Shown in pieces: positions 18,001 to 25,936 of a DNA stretch of 64,000 bases. The translations under genes and the position numbers were made by a program. The notes under the pieces are model-generated. The model had not been told where the DNA came from. It did not search any database and saw only the letters and a program-made list of their open reading frames with translations. Source of the DNA: Caldilineaceae bacterium (lineage in GTDB: Bacteria; Chloroflexota; Anaerolineae; Caldilineales; Caldilineaceae); assembly GCA_020634755.1 (NCBI GenBank), contig JACKBC010000002.1, forward strand, positions 248,001 to 312,000, read 5' to 3'. Position 1 is the stretch's first letter. Every line of letters starts with the position of its first letter.

Positions 18001-18208
18001 GTTGCGCAACATCTTCCAACGTGTTGATCGAAGTCCCATCCACATCAGTTTGACATGCCTCCCGCAACCGTCCATAACTAGCTGAGATGCCGAACCCTTC
18101 CAGCAGGCTTTTGAGCGCGGCAGGACCACAGTCCATAGCCGATGTCTGAACTGCTTCGGGCACAAAGAAACGTGGGGGTGATGGATGATTGGCAAACTCT
18201 GAGTGCAT
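15071..18208 (-). CDS. Peptidase-containing (C39) ABC exporter with C-terminal helix-hairpin-helix domain
   Basis: The 1045-aa protein starts with a C39 peptidase domain; the catalytic Cys27 (QTSAMDCGPAAL), His107 (NHFVVAW) and Asp123 (MDPATGRR) are all present, so it should cleave double-glycine leaders while exporting peptides. An acidic linker (about residues 270-350) leads to a six-helix ABC membrane domain, then an ATPase with Walker A 'GESGAGKST', signature 'VSGGEGQRVRLG' and Walker B 'LVILDEPFRGLD'. The last 75 residues are extra and read as a helix-hairpin-helix unit ('LRQITGIGPVWAERLHQLGIHTIADLA'), a fold usually tied to DNA binding or protein contacts. It follows the adaptor gene and is coupled to the decayed second transporter. 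No leader-peptide substrate is recognised in the window. Confidence 0.88.
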   Translation of the reverse strand: MHSEFANHPSPPRFFVPEAVQTSAMDCGPAALKSLLEGFGISASYGRLREACQTDVDGTSINTLEDVAQRLGLHAQQMMAPADHLLLASAHLLPALVVTVLPNGFNHFVVAWRTHGPIVQLMDPATGRRWSTQRRFLNEVYHHSAPFDARAWRAWAETAGFVDPLRQRQAELDLPISIMDHLLNVALADEDWIGFGALDAATRMVTSLVRANGIARGNEAAHLLGELFEQAHQADAATAIIPEPFWSARPLPKRTNAHSYGDNGANLLLVRGAVFLKIAGVYSAEAQASAPSHASDVANDEVAIAHPAAETESAAETDPTDSGAGAPTAATHSSILTAALAEATQRPEWEIVRALRQDGMFRPTLLLGASLVAALSVTAEAALLRGFMVLATDLHPGGWPLSLLAGLVAFVLFAILLEFPIAASAMRMGRKLETRIRIAFLAKIPRLGDRYFHSRLISDMAQRAYGLRQLHALPDLALRIFRLCCQLIFTAAGVIGLFPAAAPIALLAVLASVAGALLMQPVQNERDMRVRTHTGALSRFYLDALIGLMPIRTHSAERTVRREHEMMLAVWARESLSLARIGALAQSLTALMGVGFAASIMLAFILQRGETSAVLLLLYWSLNLPVLGQSLADAVRQYPTIRNNMGRILEPLGAPEEEMGLADTGDGAAEGAMDEQAATTEAAELAQALGAGVALQLEAVTVQAGGHVILDDINVTIAPGEHVAIVGESGAGKSTLAGLLLGWHRPASGRVWVNGELLAGERLWALRRLTAWVDPSIQLWNRSLQENLRYGNSHGSAFAEEQPIGLALSGADLYAVLERLPNGLQTRLGEGGGLVSGGEGQRVRLGRALLRKDVQLVILDEPFRGLDRTKRRQLLATVRNHWRHATLLCITHDIAETTDFARVLVVEDGQLTENDAPQALLAHPQSSYGKLLTADENVRSQRWAATKWRRLWLAQGVLRKGGEADAAHSPRSGPDELRQITGIGPVWAERLHQLGIHTIADLASATADHINTQLAQRGWKTTANLPMWIEQARRLTSSGKRGGEP

Positions 18209-18251
18209 ATTTTAAACAGCGGGCAATCACGCGGCCCGCCTTGGTCCAATG

Positions 18252-18776
18252 CTACTGCTGTGGGTTTATTGAAAGTGCCGGTGTATCGACCAGCTGGCCA
18301 GAGGCGCGCGCCACCAGAATGGCGGGGGTAACCCGCTCAACTTCCACATCTACCTTTCCAGAAAATCTTCCTTCTAGGGCAGGGGAATACTCTTGAACAG
18401 CCAAGGTGACTTGAAAATGGTCATTGGTGGGGTGACCAAGAATGTTAGCAACTATTGCCGGGATTATGGTGGCGGCTTCGCTGGGAATATCGCCACCATT
18501 CTGGCTGTTGCCGCTGGCGTTTTGGGGCGTTATATGGATGTAGGCAACTTGACCTTGCTGAATTGATTCCCAAGCGCGCGCGGGAAATTCAGCCACAATC
18601 CAACTGTCGCGCGTGATTCCTACCAGCGCGCCGGTCTCATAGCGACTAATGGGCGCCCAGAGAAACCATGCCGTCCAAAGCAAAAATACGATTAGGGCAA
18701 TTGAAAGCCCAATTAATGTGCCCATGCCCCGATCGGCCTGGAGCGAACGCATGGATTGCGAAAATGGAAGCGCCAT
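18252..18776 (-). CDS. Minimal HlyD-like membrane-fusion adaptor
   Basis: The 174-aa protein has a short cytoplasmic N-terminus ('QSMRSLQADRG'), one membrane helix (about residues 20-42) and a beta-rich outer part. The layout and the segment 'LWAPISRYETGALVGI' fit HlyD-family adaptors of bacteriocin exporters, but the long coiled-coil hairpin and most of the barrel are missing compared with the usual 350-450 residues. It begins one base after the stop of the truncated P-type-ATPase-like gene and precedes the C39 exporter, so it probably partners the exporter. The short form would suit an organism without an outer membrane. Confidence 0.65.
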   Translation of the reverse strand: MALPFSQSMRSLQADRGMGTLIGLSIALIVFLLWTAWFLWAPISRYETGALVGITRDSWIVAEFPARAWESIQQGQVAYIHITPQNASGNSQNGGDIPSEAATIIPAIVANILGHPTNDHFQVTLAVQEYSPALEGRFSGKVDVEVERVTPAILVARASGQLVDTPALSINPQQ

Positions 18777-18777
18777 C

Positions 18778-19596
18778 TTAGTTTACCCGATGGGCGCGCA
18801 AGGTAAGCCGGCCAGCAATCACAAGGTCTGTCGCCAGCACCTTATCCCCAGTGCGCACCATTCTACATGAGGAAGCGTCTTTCGACCCGCTTGGCTGTAT
18901 CCACGCTACACCCTCCAAAATTACGCCATCGACCGGTATAATTTCGCTGGTCTCCACCCGCACCTCATCACCACTCTGCACGGTATCGGTGGGCACCACG
19001 ACTTCCTTTGTGCCATTGAACAGGCGAGTGGCAGGCGGCAATCTCCGCGGCATCGATTGCAGCCGCTGAGCTACGCCGCGGTTAAAGCGATTAAGCCGCC
19101 CCAAATAGTAGCACCAGAAGCCCAAAGAGCCGGCCAGATACCAACCACCACCCAGACAAATGGCCAAAGCCGCGGTCTCAGCCAGCGCTCGGCTTGGGCG
19201 TCCCTGCTCATAAAGCACGTCATAGGCATGTCGCGCCGATGGCGTTCCCATATAGATCAAGATTGGAATGCTGGCATAATGTAGGGGGGGGAAGAAAAAC
19301 AGACCAGCTGACGCCAGCCCGAGCGAGACGGATGAAGTATATATACCTTGTTGCAGCGTTTCCCGCTCTTCTTCTGTGCGCGGGATTTGCTCAACCTCGA
19401 TCGTCTGTTCCACCGGGGCCGCAAAGGAGATTGGGTGGCTTTGTGCACTGTTCTCCACAACCGGGTTTCCTTGTCTTCTCGACACCACGGCGCCAACCGG
19501 CGCCGTGGCCGGCACGTGGACATCTTGAGTCAAGTATTTGTAAATGCCCACTCCCGCAGCAAACGCTCCACATGTCAATGCAAGCAATTCAACCAT
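18778..19596 (-). CDS. Truncated P-type-ATPase-like protein (membrane helices plus actuator domain only)
   Basis: Starting at the second Met (19596; an upstream start at 19638 is possible) this gives 272 aa. It has an N-terminal helix, a further two hydrophobic segments ('LGLASAGLFFFPPLHYASIPILIYMG' region and 'ALAETAALAICLGGGWYLAGSL' region) and a domain matching the actuator domain of heavy-metal P1B ATPases: 'SGDEVRVETSEIIPVDGVILEG'. The family's catalytic TGES loop is replaced (IQPSGSKDASS) and the protein stops before the phosphorylation (DKTGT) and nucleotide domains, so it cannot pump ions. It is the first gene of the export operon. The complete, uninterrupted frame and operon position argue for a real gene rather than a fragment; its role is unknown. 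Confidence 0.7.
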   Translation of the reverse strand: MVELLALTCGAFAAGVGIYKYLTQDVHVPATAPVGAVVSRRQGNPVVENSAQSHPISFAAPVEQTIEVEQIPRTEEERETLQQGIYTSSVSLGLASAGLFFFPPLHYASIPILIYMGTPSARHAYDVLYEQGRPSRALAETAALAICLGGGWYLAGSLGFWCYYLGRLNRFNRGVAQRLQSMPRRLPPATRLFNGTKEVVVPTDTVQSGDEVRVETSEIIPVDGVILEGVAWIQPSGSKDASSCRMVRTGDKVLATDLVIAGRLTLRAHRVN

Positions 19597-19714
19597 ATCT
19601 AAACCTTTCGAGTAAGGCAATGTAATAGATTGGCCCACCGTATGCCGCCGCCATTCGCGCCCGCTGTTTGGGCCATCCCTCTTTGCGTTCTCTAATAGAA
19701 CTCTACAGCTTACA

Positions 19715-19743
19715 TGTGGATAGAATATGGATTAGACGTGGAT
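19715..19743 (-). promoter_or_regulatory. Predicted SARP-type operator of the export operon
   Basis: Three heptamers TGTGGAT (19715), TATGGAT (19726) and CGTGGAT (19737) lie on an exact 11-bp period. On the minus strand, reading towards the export genes, a TAGAGT box follows the last heptamer after about 9 bp. It lies about 120 bp upstream of the first export gene and just past the stop codon of the SARP gene, which makes that regulator the likely binder. Confidence 0.6.
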
Positions 19744-19748
19744 CACAT

Positions 19749-21749
19749 TTATTGGGGAGCGCGCTGAGTCAGATAGATAGCCGACAACGCGGCCAGTTGG
19801 AAACAATCATTCTGGGGCCGAATCAGATACGCATTCTGCATCTTGAGCAAAGCCTGATAATATTCACTTTTATGGATGGGCAACGATAATTGTTCCCACA
19901 ATGTTTTGCGTGAGAGCACTTCTTCAGATTCTAGCAATATTCGCATTATCTGCAATTCCAATGGCGAGAGAGAAGCGAACTGTTCATCCAATGTTGCGCC
20001 CATCTCTCCCAAGAAATAGAGCTCTTCCTGCACGTAGGCCGCCACATCACCACAAAACAGATCGTGAATCAGATTGGCGGCCTGGCGCAGCAGCCGCGGA
20101 TTACCAGCATAGTGCTGGTGAAGCAGCCGACTGTGCATTGAATCCACAGTAAACCCATGTGCGTCTAAGAATTCCTGGGAATCTTCCGGAGAAAAGCCCT
20201 CCAATTCCAGAGAGCGAATCAACTTATTCTGCCTTTGCAGGTGGGTCAACGCAGCCGGCCGCATACGGCTCGTCAACAGGAGGCAACTGCGGTGTGACCG
20301 TTCTGTAAACAAGCGAAAAAGCGCTTCATAAGCAGTGGCATCTGTTGCGGCATGGGGGTCATCGCCCTGAATCACTCTGTCTACACCATCCAATACAAAT
20401 AGGCAGCGGTGCTGTTCAACTATTTCAAACAGCGTTGCCACCAATTGTTCAAAGTTGGTGGGCAGCTGAGTGCGAGAGGCGTTCTTGAATGGCAGAATCC
20501 AATCCTGCAAGATTTCAACACAGGATGGGCGCCGCTCCAATGAACGCCAGATAATATGCGTATATTTATTCTCAGCATCCAAGAAAGGTTCATGGCTGTT
20601 TACAGATACGGAGAGCCGATGCTTTATGGATTGCGCATCATCATGTTTAGGCTGTCTAAGATGCAGCTGTGTTTGCAAGTACGGCGAGTTAGCATCGCTT
20701 TGGGCGTTAATATAATGCACCTGCACAACGGATGCCGCTAGGGCACTTTTTCCTTGACCACCCAGCCCCAAAATCGCAATCAGCTGCCCGCCATCATCGG
20801 CCAACCACTGATTGAGCGCCGCCACCTCTTGGCGACGCCCCACCAATTGGCCCCCAATGGGCATCGACCCAATATCGCAATGAATGGCAGGAACGGCCGG
20901 CTCAGCCGCGCCAGTTGAGCCAGGCCCGATACCATTGCGGTTCGTGGGATAGGCGCGGACCGCAACAGACTGGTGATCCTGAACATGGTTTTTCTTTTGA
21001 TCTAAATACCACAGCCCAGACTTAATCTGCTTATAAAGAGATGTTGTTTCATCCATGGGTGACACATCTAGCTCCTCTTCTAAAGCTTGACAACAGATTT
21101 CATATTGCATGAGCGCCGCGCTGCGTTGGCCACTGGCCGCCAGCAAGATCATGCGCTGACGATGCGCTTCTTCCCGCCAAGGCTCTGATGTAAGTAAATA
21201 TTGGTTCAATTCTAGCCCGGCGGCATAATCACCGAGTTCTAAATGCTGTTGAGCAGCCAACTGCAATCCGTATATCATCACATCGTGAAAATGACGCCGC
21301 TGCACAAGCATCCAGCGCTCGAAATTGGGTGCATCTTGAATGTGAAAGCCAGCCATAAACTCGCCTGTGTACAGATTGAGCAGCTCTTGCAAAATGGTTA
21401 ATTCCACGGGAGCCGTTGTTGCATGCAAGCTGGGGGCGAGATACGTCATAAAGCTCGTGGTATCAATCCAGTGTGGTAGATCGCGATTAAAGGCAACTGT
21501 TTGGGCATCGACTACCAGATAATCGCCGATGATCTTGCGCAGGTCGCGCAGTTGATAGCGTAAGTTGGCTTTTGATTTTTGTTCTGATTGACCATACCAT
21601 AATAGATCTGCCAACTCGCTGCGACTGGCTGGCTGACTGGTAATACAAAGATAAGTAAAAAGGGCAAGTCCGCGCCCCGTAATTGATAATTGCAGGGAAT
21701 CCGCACCGAATTCAATGTACGGCGTTCCCAAAAATCGAGCCTTTAGCAT
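19749..21749 (-). CDS. SARP (BTAD) family regulator with ATPase domain
   Basis: The 666-aa protein has three parts. Residues 1-95 are a winged-helix DNA-binding domain of the OmpR/SARP type (LTR-like 'RSELADLLW' and 'KANLRYQLRDLRKII'). Residues about 96-245 are the bacterial transcriptional activator domain (helical repeats with 'YTGEFMAGF' and 'EPWREEAHRQRM'). From about 300 on is an AAA/NACHT-like ATPase with Walker A 'GLGGQGKSALAA' and Walker B 'CLFVLDGVD'. It lacks the long C-terminal TPR array of AfsR. Such proteins activate specialised-metabolite and export genes by binding direct heptamer repeats. A matching site lies directly downstream, before the export operon. Confidence 0.9.
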   Translation of the reverse strand: MLKARFLGTPYIEFGADSLQLSITGRGLALFTYLCITSQPASRSELADLLWYGQSEQKSKANLRYQLRDLRKIIGDYLVVDAQTVAFNRDLPHWIDTTSFMTYLAPSLHATTAPVELTILQELLNLYTGEFMAGFHIQDAPNFERWMLVQRRHFHDVMIYGLQLAAQQHLELGDYAAGLELNQYLLTSEPWREEAHRQRMILLAASGQRSAALMQYEICCQALEEELDVSPMDETTSLYKQIKSGLWYLDQKKNHVQDHQSVAVRAYPTNRNGIGPGSTGAAEPAVPAIHCDIGSMPIGGQLVGRRQEVAALNQWLADDGGQLIAILGLGGQGKSALAASVVQVHYINAQSDANSPYLQTQLHLRQPKHDDAQSIKHRLSVSVNSHEPFLDAENKYTHIIWRSLERRPSCVEILQDWILPFKNASRTQLPTNFEQLVATLFEIVEQHRCLFVLDGVDRVIQGDDPHAATDATAYEALFRLFTERSHRSCLLLTSRMRPAALTHLQRQNKLIRSLELEGFSPEDSQEFLDAHGFTVDSMHSRLLHQHYAGNPRLLRQAANLIHDLFCGDVAAYVQEELYFLGEMGATLDEQFASLSPLELQIMRILLESEEVLSRKTLWEQLSLPIHKSEYYQALLKMQNAYLIRPQNDCFQLAALSAIYLTQRAPQ

Positions 21750-21765
21750 TGGGGATCCTGTCTAT

Positions 21766-21793
21766 ATGCAGCGATATGAATGCAACGATATGG
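21766..21793. repeat. 14-bp direct repeat upstream of the SARP gene
   Basis: ATGCAGCGATATGA (21766-21779) is followed by ATGCAACGATATGG (21780-21793), two mismatches in 14. It lies about 17 bp upstream of the regulator's start codon and may be a regulatory site. Confidence 0.5.
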
Positions 21794-21903
21794 GCGTATA
21801 TAGAGATCAAAAATTTCACAGCTAAAACCCATGCGTACTTTTCATAAAAAAGTTTACGACTCATCAAGTTATGAGTGCAATAGCCGCATTTACGGATAGA
21901 TTT

Positions 21904-22152
21904 TTAGTCAGCAGAGTTTATGAGGTTGATTGCCAACAGCTCTTCCTCGGCTTGCGAAATTTCTATATGCGCGTTTTCCACCATCGTCTCACCACAAATT
22001 TCTGCATGCAATGCTCTAAAGAGCTGCTGCAGGCTTGTAAAGCCACGCCGATATTGACTTTCCGAATCGAGAAGAATATAGCGCCATTGGGCTTTCTTCC
22101 CAGTAGGCTCATCGTTACACACGCGCAAAATAAATGATCTATAGCTAGTCAT
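21904..22152 (-). CDS. 82-aa conserved-looking small protein
   Basis: The product reads 'YRSFILRVCNDEPTGKKAQW', then 'ILLDSESQYRRGFTSLQQLF' and an acidic tail. I have seen this general pattern (SFxLRxW..., WR..L.d......RrGF.sLe.LfafL) in small hypothetical proteins of Chloroflexota, but cannot name a family. The start ATG at 22152 has AAAGAG a few bases upstream. The gene lies 154 bp upstream of the SARP gene on the same strand. It has no double-glycine leader, so it is not an obvious substrate of the exporter; a regulator or accessory factor is as likely. Confidence 0.55.
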   Translation of the reverse strand: MTSYRSFILRVCNDEPTGKKAQWRYILLDSESQYRRGFTSLQQLFRALHAEICGETMVENAHIEISQAEEELLAINLINSAD

Positions 22153-22671
22153 GCTCTTTTCCCGTGGTATTTACGACTGATAGGTACTATCCATCTGTAA
22201 GGACGCCATGGGCCAACACCCGGCGAAGGCGCGAATCTATAGTTTGCATAGGACTGAAAGCGCGAAATATACAGCAAGGTTGATAGATACCTTGGGGTTT
22301 ACACGCGGTGTCTACTAATTACTATATAGGTAGAACGTCAACAAAACGGCAAAAAATCGTTAAATTTACCGTAAACTCTGTTGAAATCAGGCAGATGGTA
22401 TTCTTATCAATCGTTTACCAGTCAGCCCGCTCCAGACGCGGTGGTCAGAGCATTGCGAGGGGAGTAAGTAGGATTTAATAGATTGTATGGATTTTACTTA
22501 ACATCTATAGGAGTTACGCATTTCAGTGCTGTTCAGGAGAAGTTCGACTTCTTGCAGAAGTCGAACTTCTGGGTCAACTGCGTCACTTCTCACCTATACG
22601 TGCATTCGCTGTGTCGACGTTTGCAACTCGACACAGCCAAGAGAGCCACACCTGAATTTACAGATAGGTTC
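22153..22671. other. 519-bp non-coding gap with one palindromic repeat
   Basis: The stretch lies between the 3' end of comEC and the 82-aa gene, both minus strand. Apart from the hairpin at 22538-22570 I see no gene or clear terminator. It should contain the promoter of the 82-aa gene. Confidence 0.55.
22538..22570. repeat. Perfect 15-bp hairpin, dispersed family (copy 2)
   Basis: AGAAGTTCGACTTCT and its exact complement flank a 3-nt loop. Copies at 3485-3517 and 48886-48918 share the core. Located downstream of comEC on its strand. Confidence 0.75.
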
Positions 22672-25245
22672 CTAACGAATAAACTCTGTAAGATTCACGG
22701 TCCCGCGCTCTGCATCTACCCACATCTGGCTGCCGTCGCTCCAGACATGGATGCGCCCTTGCCGATCGTTGCGCAGAAGCAGCCGCCCCGCCAACGCTTG
22801 GAGCACTTCATCGGTAGGATGGCCATAGCGATTGTCAACGCCCACTTGAATCACGGCGGCCACGGGATTCACCGCCTGCAAAAAGTCGGCGCCAGTCGAT
22901 GTCGTGCTGCCGTGGTGCCCCACTTTCAACACAGTAGCCGCCAGCGGCAATCCCTGCGCCACCATGCCGGCTTCACTGGGCAGGCCAGCATCACCTGTCA
23001 ACAGTACGCTAAAATTGCCGTATACCAACTTGAGGACCAGCGAGTTTTCGTTATCAATATCTTCAGCTTCAAAACCATTGGGCGGCGGCCATAAAACCCA
23101 CAGCGATGCGCCATCGCCCAGGTCCAGCCACCCGCCTGTATGCTGCAACACGACTTCTGTACTGGCCGCTTGCATGGCCGTGCGCCAAGGCTCTGCATCC
23201 AGATTCTGTTGGCTTGTTATCGTGTCCAACGCCCGTTCCACGGCAAAACGTTGCGGCACTTCTATCTGCGCATTCATGTGGTCGCCATCGGGATGGGTCA
23301 ACACCAGCAGATCAATCGTGCGATCCCAAAAGGGCATAACCGCGCCCAATTCACTAAAGAGCGCCTGTGGACTGCTGCCGCCATCAATCAACACCTGGCG
23401 TCCCGACGGCGTTTCAATAAAGATACCGTCACCCTGGCCAATGTCCAGAAAATAGACGTGCAGCCGGCCATCGGGCTGTGATAGCACACCGCCCCACACA
23501 ACCAGGCCCGCCACACACAGCGCGCCCGCCGTCACTGGCCCCGCCAACATGACCCCAAGCTGCCGTGCGCCCTGTTCCAACCCGCGGCGCAGCCCGCCCC
23601 AGATTTGCTGCCGCCCATAAACAATCATCAACAAAGCATATATTCCCAGCAGCATCCACAGATTAAAGCCCATAATTTCCACACTGCCATAGGGCAGCGC
23701 GGCGGTCCAGCGCACCGTAAAGACGGTCCACACCAAACTCAACCACGGCATCAGCAGCAAGAGCCAGGCCACCCAGGTCAAACCAGCTACGCCCACCAGA
23801 ATGGCAATGCTGCCCCAAATCATAATAAATCCCTGCACGGGGGAGACAATCAGGTTTGTGAGGAAGCTAACCACAGACAAGCGCCCAAAGTAGTAGACCA
23901 CCAGCGGCAGCGTCGTCAGGTTGGCTGCAATGGTCACCAGGAGCCCGTCTTGCAGAAAGCCGGCCAGCAGCCCCTTGGCTTTGCCTGCAATCGAGCCGTG
24001 CGTCGCATCCGCCAACAGGTGACCACCGCTAAAGCCGGGCCAAATTTTGGCAAACAGATTGGTCACATCGTTGCTAAAGAGGATCAGCCCGGCCGTAGCT
24101 GCGCTGCTCAGCTGGAAACCCACATCCCAAAACGTCAGCGGGTTCTGTATCATCATGAGCCAGCAGGCCACGGCCAAGCTGATAATAGCCGTGCTGGTGC
24201 GGCCCAAGTGGGTGGCGATCACAAACAGCGCGCCCATGCCCGCCGCCCGCAGCACCGCCGCATCTCCGCCCACCAGCAGCGCGTAGCAGCCAATCCCCAT
24301 GAGCGTGGGCCAGATGGCGCGCTTGCGCCCAAAAAGACGCTGCCCCAACGCCATAAACAGCGCGGCAATAATTTGGACATTGGAGCCGGATATAACAATC
24401 GTGTGGCTGGTCCCGGTCAGGTTGAATTGTTCGTACAGGTCGTCCGGAATGCCGGCCTCAATGCCTAGCAACATGCCGTTGGCCAGCGCCGCGTATGGTT
24501 CAGGCAGCAGCCGGTTGAGCAGCGCCTCGCCACGCGCACGGAAGCGATAGAGCTGGCGCGTGATCCAATGGCCCTGCAATTCGCCGGGCAACAGGTCAAT
24601 TTGGGCATTGTAAAAAAGGCTGTGCACGCCCTTGCGCGCCAGGTACTCGCGATAGGAAAAGTCCTCAAAATCGGGCGGCGTCACCAAGCGTCCGCGTAGG
24701 CGCACCGATTGTCCGTACGCATAGCGCTGGCGAATCCCCGTTTTGAAGACCAACGCCCCCGTCACCGCGTGGACTTCGCCCGTCACCGTCTCGATAGAAT
24801 GCGCCACCACTTGCAACCGTTGCTGGGTGTCCGCCACCAGTGGATAACTGCTGACATAGCCTTCAATGGTCACCTTGGGTGCATCGCGCTCGTAGGCGGC
24901 ACTTGCGGGCAAATTGTAAAAGGCCAGATCGTCGGGCTGCCAGCAAGGCGTCAACGGCTGGCTGGCAAAGCGCAATGCGCCCATGCAAAGGCAAAGACCC
25001 ATGGCCGTCAACAGAGCTGGCGAGGGCCGCGGGCGCGGCACAACAAAACCGGCGCGTGCGGGCCAGCGCATCGCGCCAGATTCACGAGAGGGCAGACGGT
25101 TGAGTAGGAGGGTAAACGGTAAGAGGATGAGCGGCAGCAGCCACAACCAAACCGGCGTGCTGCAATCTAGCCACTGGGCCTCCCATAGCTGGCGGCCCCC
25201 AATCACGCCCATGATGTAGGCAATCGCGAGGTAGAGAAGAGTCAT
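22672..25245 (-). CDS. comEC: ComEC/Rec2-type DNA uptake channel
   Basis: The 857-aa protein is polytopic. The N-terminal part carries an OB-like region ('YVSSYPLVADTQQRLQVVA', DUF4131), the middle is the multi-helix Competence domain with 'TGTSHTIVISGSNVQIIAAL', the family's GxxHlxaISGlhv block, and the C-terminal 270 residues form a metallo-beta-lactamase domain ('FLDIGQGDGIFIETPSG', 'LIDGGSS', 'LTHPDGDHMN', 'KVGHHGS'). ComEC forms the inner-membrane channel that passes single-stranded DNA during transformation, and the MBL domain is thought to degrade the other strand. All metal-binding motifs appear intact. comEA is not visible nearby. Confidence 0.92.
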   Translation of the reverse strand: MTLLYLAIAYIMGVIGGRQLWEAQWLDCSTPVWLWLLPLILLPFTLLLNRLPSRESGAMRWPARAGFVVPRPRPSPALLTAMGLCLCMGALRFASQPLTPCWQPDDLAFYNLPASAAYERDAPKVTIEGYVSSYPLVADTQQRLQVVAHSIETVTGEVHAVTGALVFKTGIRQRYAYGQSVRLRGRLVTPPDFEDFSYREYLARKGVHSLFYNAQIDLLPGELQGHWITRQLYRFRARGEALLNRLLPEPYAALANGMLLGIEAGIPDDLYEQFNLTGTSHTIVISGSNVQIIAALFMALGQRLFGRKRAIWPTLMGIGCYALLVGGDAAVLRAAGMGALFVIATHLGRTSTAIISLAVACWLMMIQNPLTFWDVGFQLSSAATAGLILFSNDVTNLFAKIWPGFSGGHLLADATHGSIAGKAKGLLAGFLQDGLLVTIAANLTTLPLVVYYFGRLSVVSFLTNLIVSPVQGFIMIWGSIAILVGVAGLTWVAWLLLLMPWLSLVWTVFTVRWTAALPYGSVEIMGFNLWMLLGIYALLMIVYGRQQIWGGLRRGLEQGARQLGVMLAGPVTAGALCVAGLVVWGGVLSQPDGRLHVYFLDIGQGDGIFIETPSGRQVLIDGGSSPQALFSELGAVMPFWDRTIDLLVLTHPDGDHMNAQIEVPQRFAVERALDTITSQQNLDAEPWRTAMQAASTEVVLQHTGGWLDLGDGASLWVLWPPPNGFEAEDIDNENSLVLKLVYGNFSVLLTGDAGLPSEAGMVAQGLPLAATVLKVGHHGSTTSTGADFLQAVNPVAAVIQVGVDNRYGHPTDEVLQALAGRLLLRNDRQGRIHVWSDGSQMWVDAERGTVNLTEFIR

Positions 25246-25262
25246 GTGCGCTGCACCTTATC

Positions 25263-25297
25263 GAAAACGCATCGGCGCCCAGATGGCGCCAATGCGT
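25263..25297 (-). terminator. Intrinsic terminator after the OsmC gene
   Basis: Arms at 25267-25279 and 25285-25297 pair over 13 bp with one G-U pair around a 5-nt loop, and on the minus strand the stem is followed by TTTT. It separates the OsmC gene from comEC. Confidence 0.6.
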
Positions 25298-25403
25298 GTT
25301 GTCTATCGACTCTTCTTTTGGGTGCGCAGATTCTTTGGGATGCGTAGCCTGTAAGTATGCCTTATAAACCAGGAGGGTACAAACTTACAGATTCATGGAT
25401 GCA

Positions 25404-25919
25404 CTACGCCACCCGCTTGACTTCCATAGGCGACCGCAGCGTATTGAGCACGGCGCACGCTGTCTCCACCGCCGCGTGCAGCCGTGTAATGTCGGCATCC
25501 GAAGCTGGTGAAGTGATGTCCGCTTTGTAGCCAAGCTGCTCCAGCTTGATTGGCCCCTCGGCAGGCAGGCCGACGACGCCCGTCATATCCAGCGCGCCGG
25601 TGATCTCGATCTCCACATTGTCCAGCGGAATCTCCAGCAGCGCGGCTTGCAGCAGATAGGTGTGCACGAGGCAACTCGCCAGCGCCCCCAGCAGCATCTC
25701 CGGGGACGACGGTCCCAGCGAATGGCCGGCCAGCCCTGGCGCCGAATCGCTGATCACAATATAGTCGCCCATGCGGACCGGGCGCACGCCCGTATTGCCC
25801 GCCACGTGCGAAGTCGCTTTCAAACGGACCAGCGCCGCTTCCGGGCTGGTTGTAAATTTTTCCCGCCCTTGGGCCAATACACCTGCCTTGCGTTCCAAAT
25901 AGGCATCCAGTTGCGCCAT
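25404..25919 (-). CDS. OsmC family protein
   Basis: With the ATG at 25919 (AGGAG upstream) the product is 171 aa; the longer frame to 26000 runs through a hairpin and is rejected. The segment 'GPSSPEMLLGALASCLVHTYLLQAA' carries the conserved Cys of OsmC proteins. The more N-terminal region supplies 'APGLAGHSLGPSSPE'. OsmC/Ohr proteins reduce organic hydroperoxides through two Cys; only one canonical Cys is clear here (ACAVLNTL contains another near the C-terminus, the usual second position), so a YhfA-like role is also possible. Confidence 0.8.
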   Translation of the reverse strand: MAQLDAYLERKAGVLAQGREKFTTSPEAALVRLKATSHVAGNTGVRPVRMGDYIVISDSAPGLAGHSLGPSSPEMLLGALASCLVHTYLLQAALLEIPLDNVEIEITGALDMTGVVGLPAEGPIKLEQLGYKADITSPASDADITRLHAAVETACAVLNTLRSPMEVKRVA

Positions 25920-25936
25920 CGTTTTCTCCTTTTCCA

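Noticed and set aside
23605..24468. 287-aa plus-strand open frame
   Set aside because: Antisense to the Competence domain of comEC, with no recognisable motif and many His/Gln/Arg typical of shadow frames.
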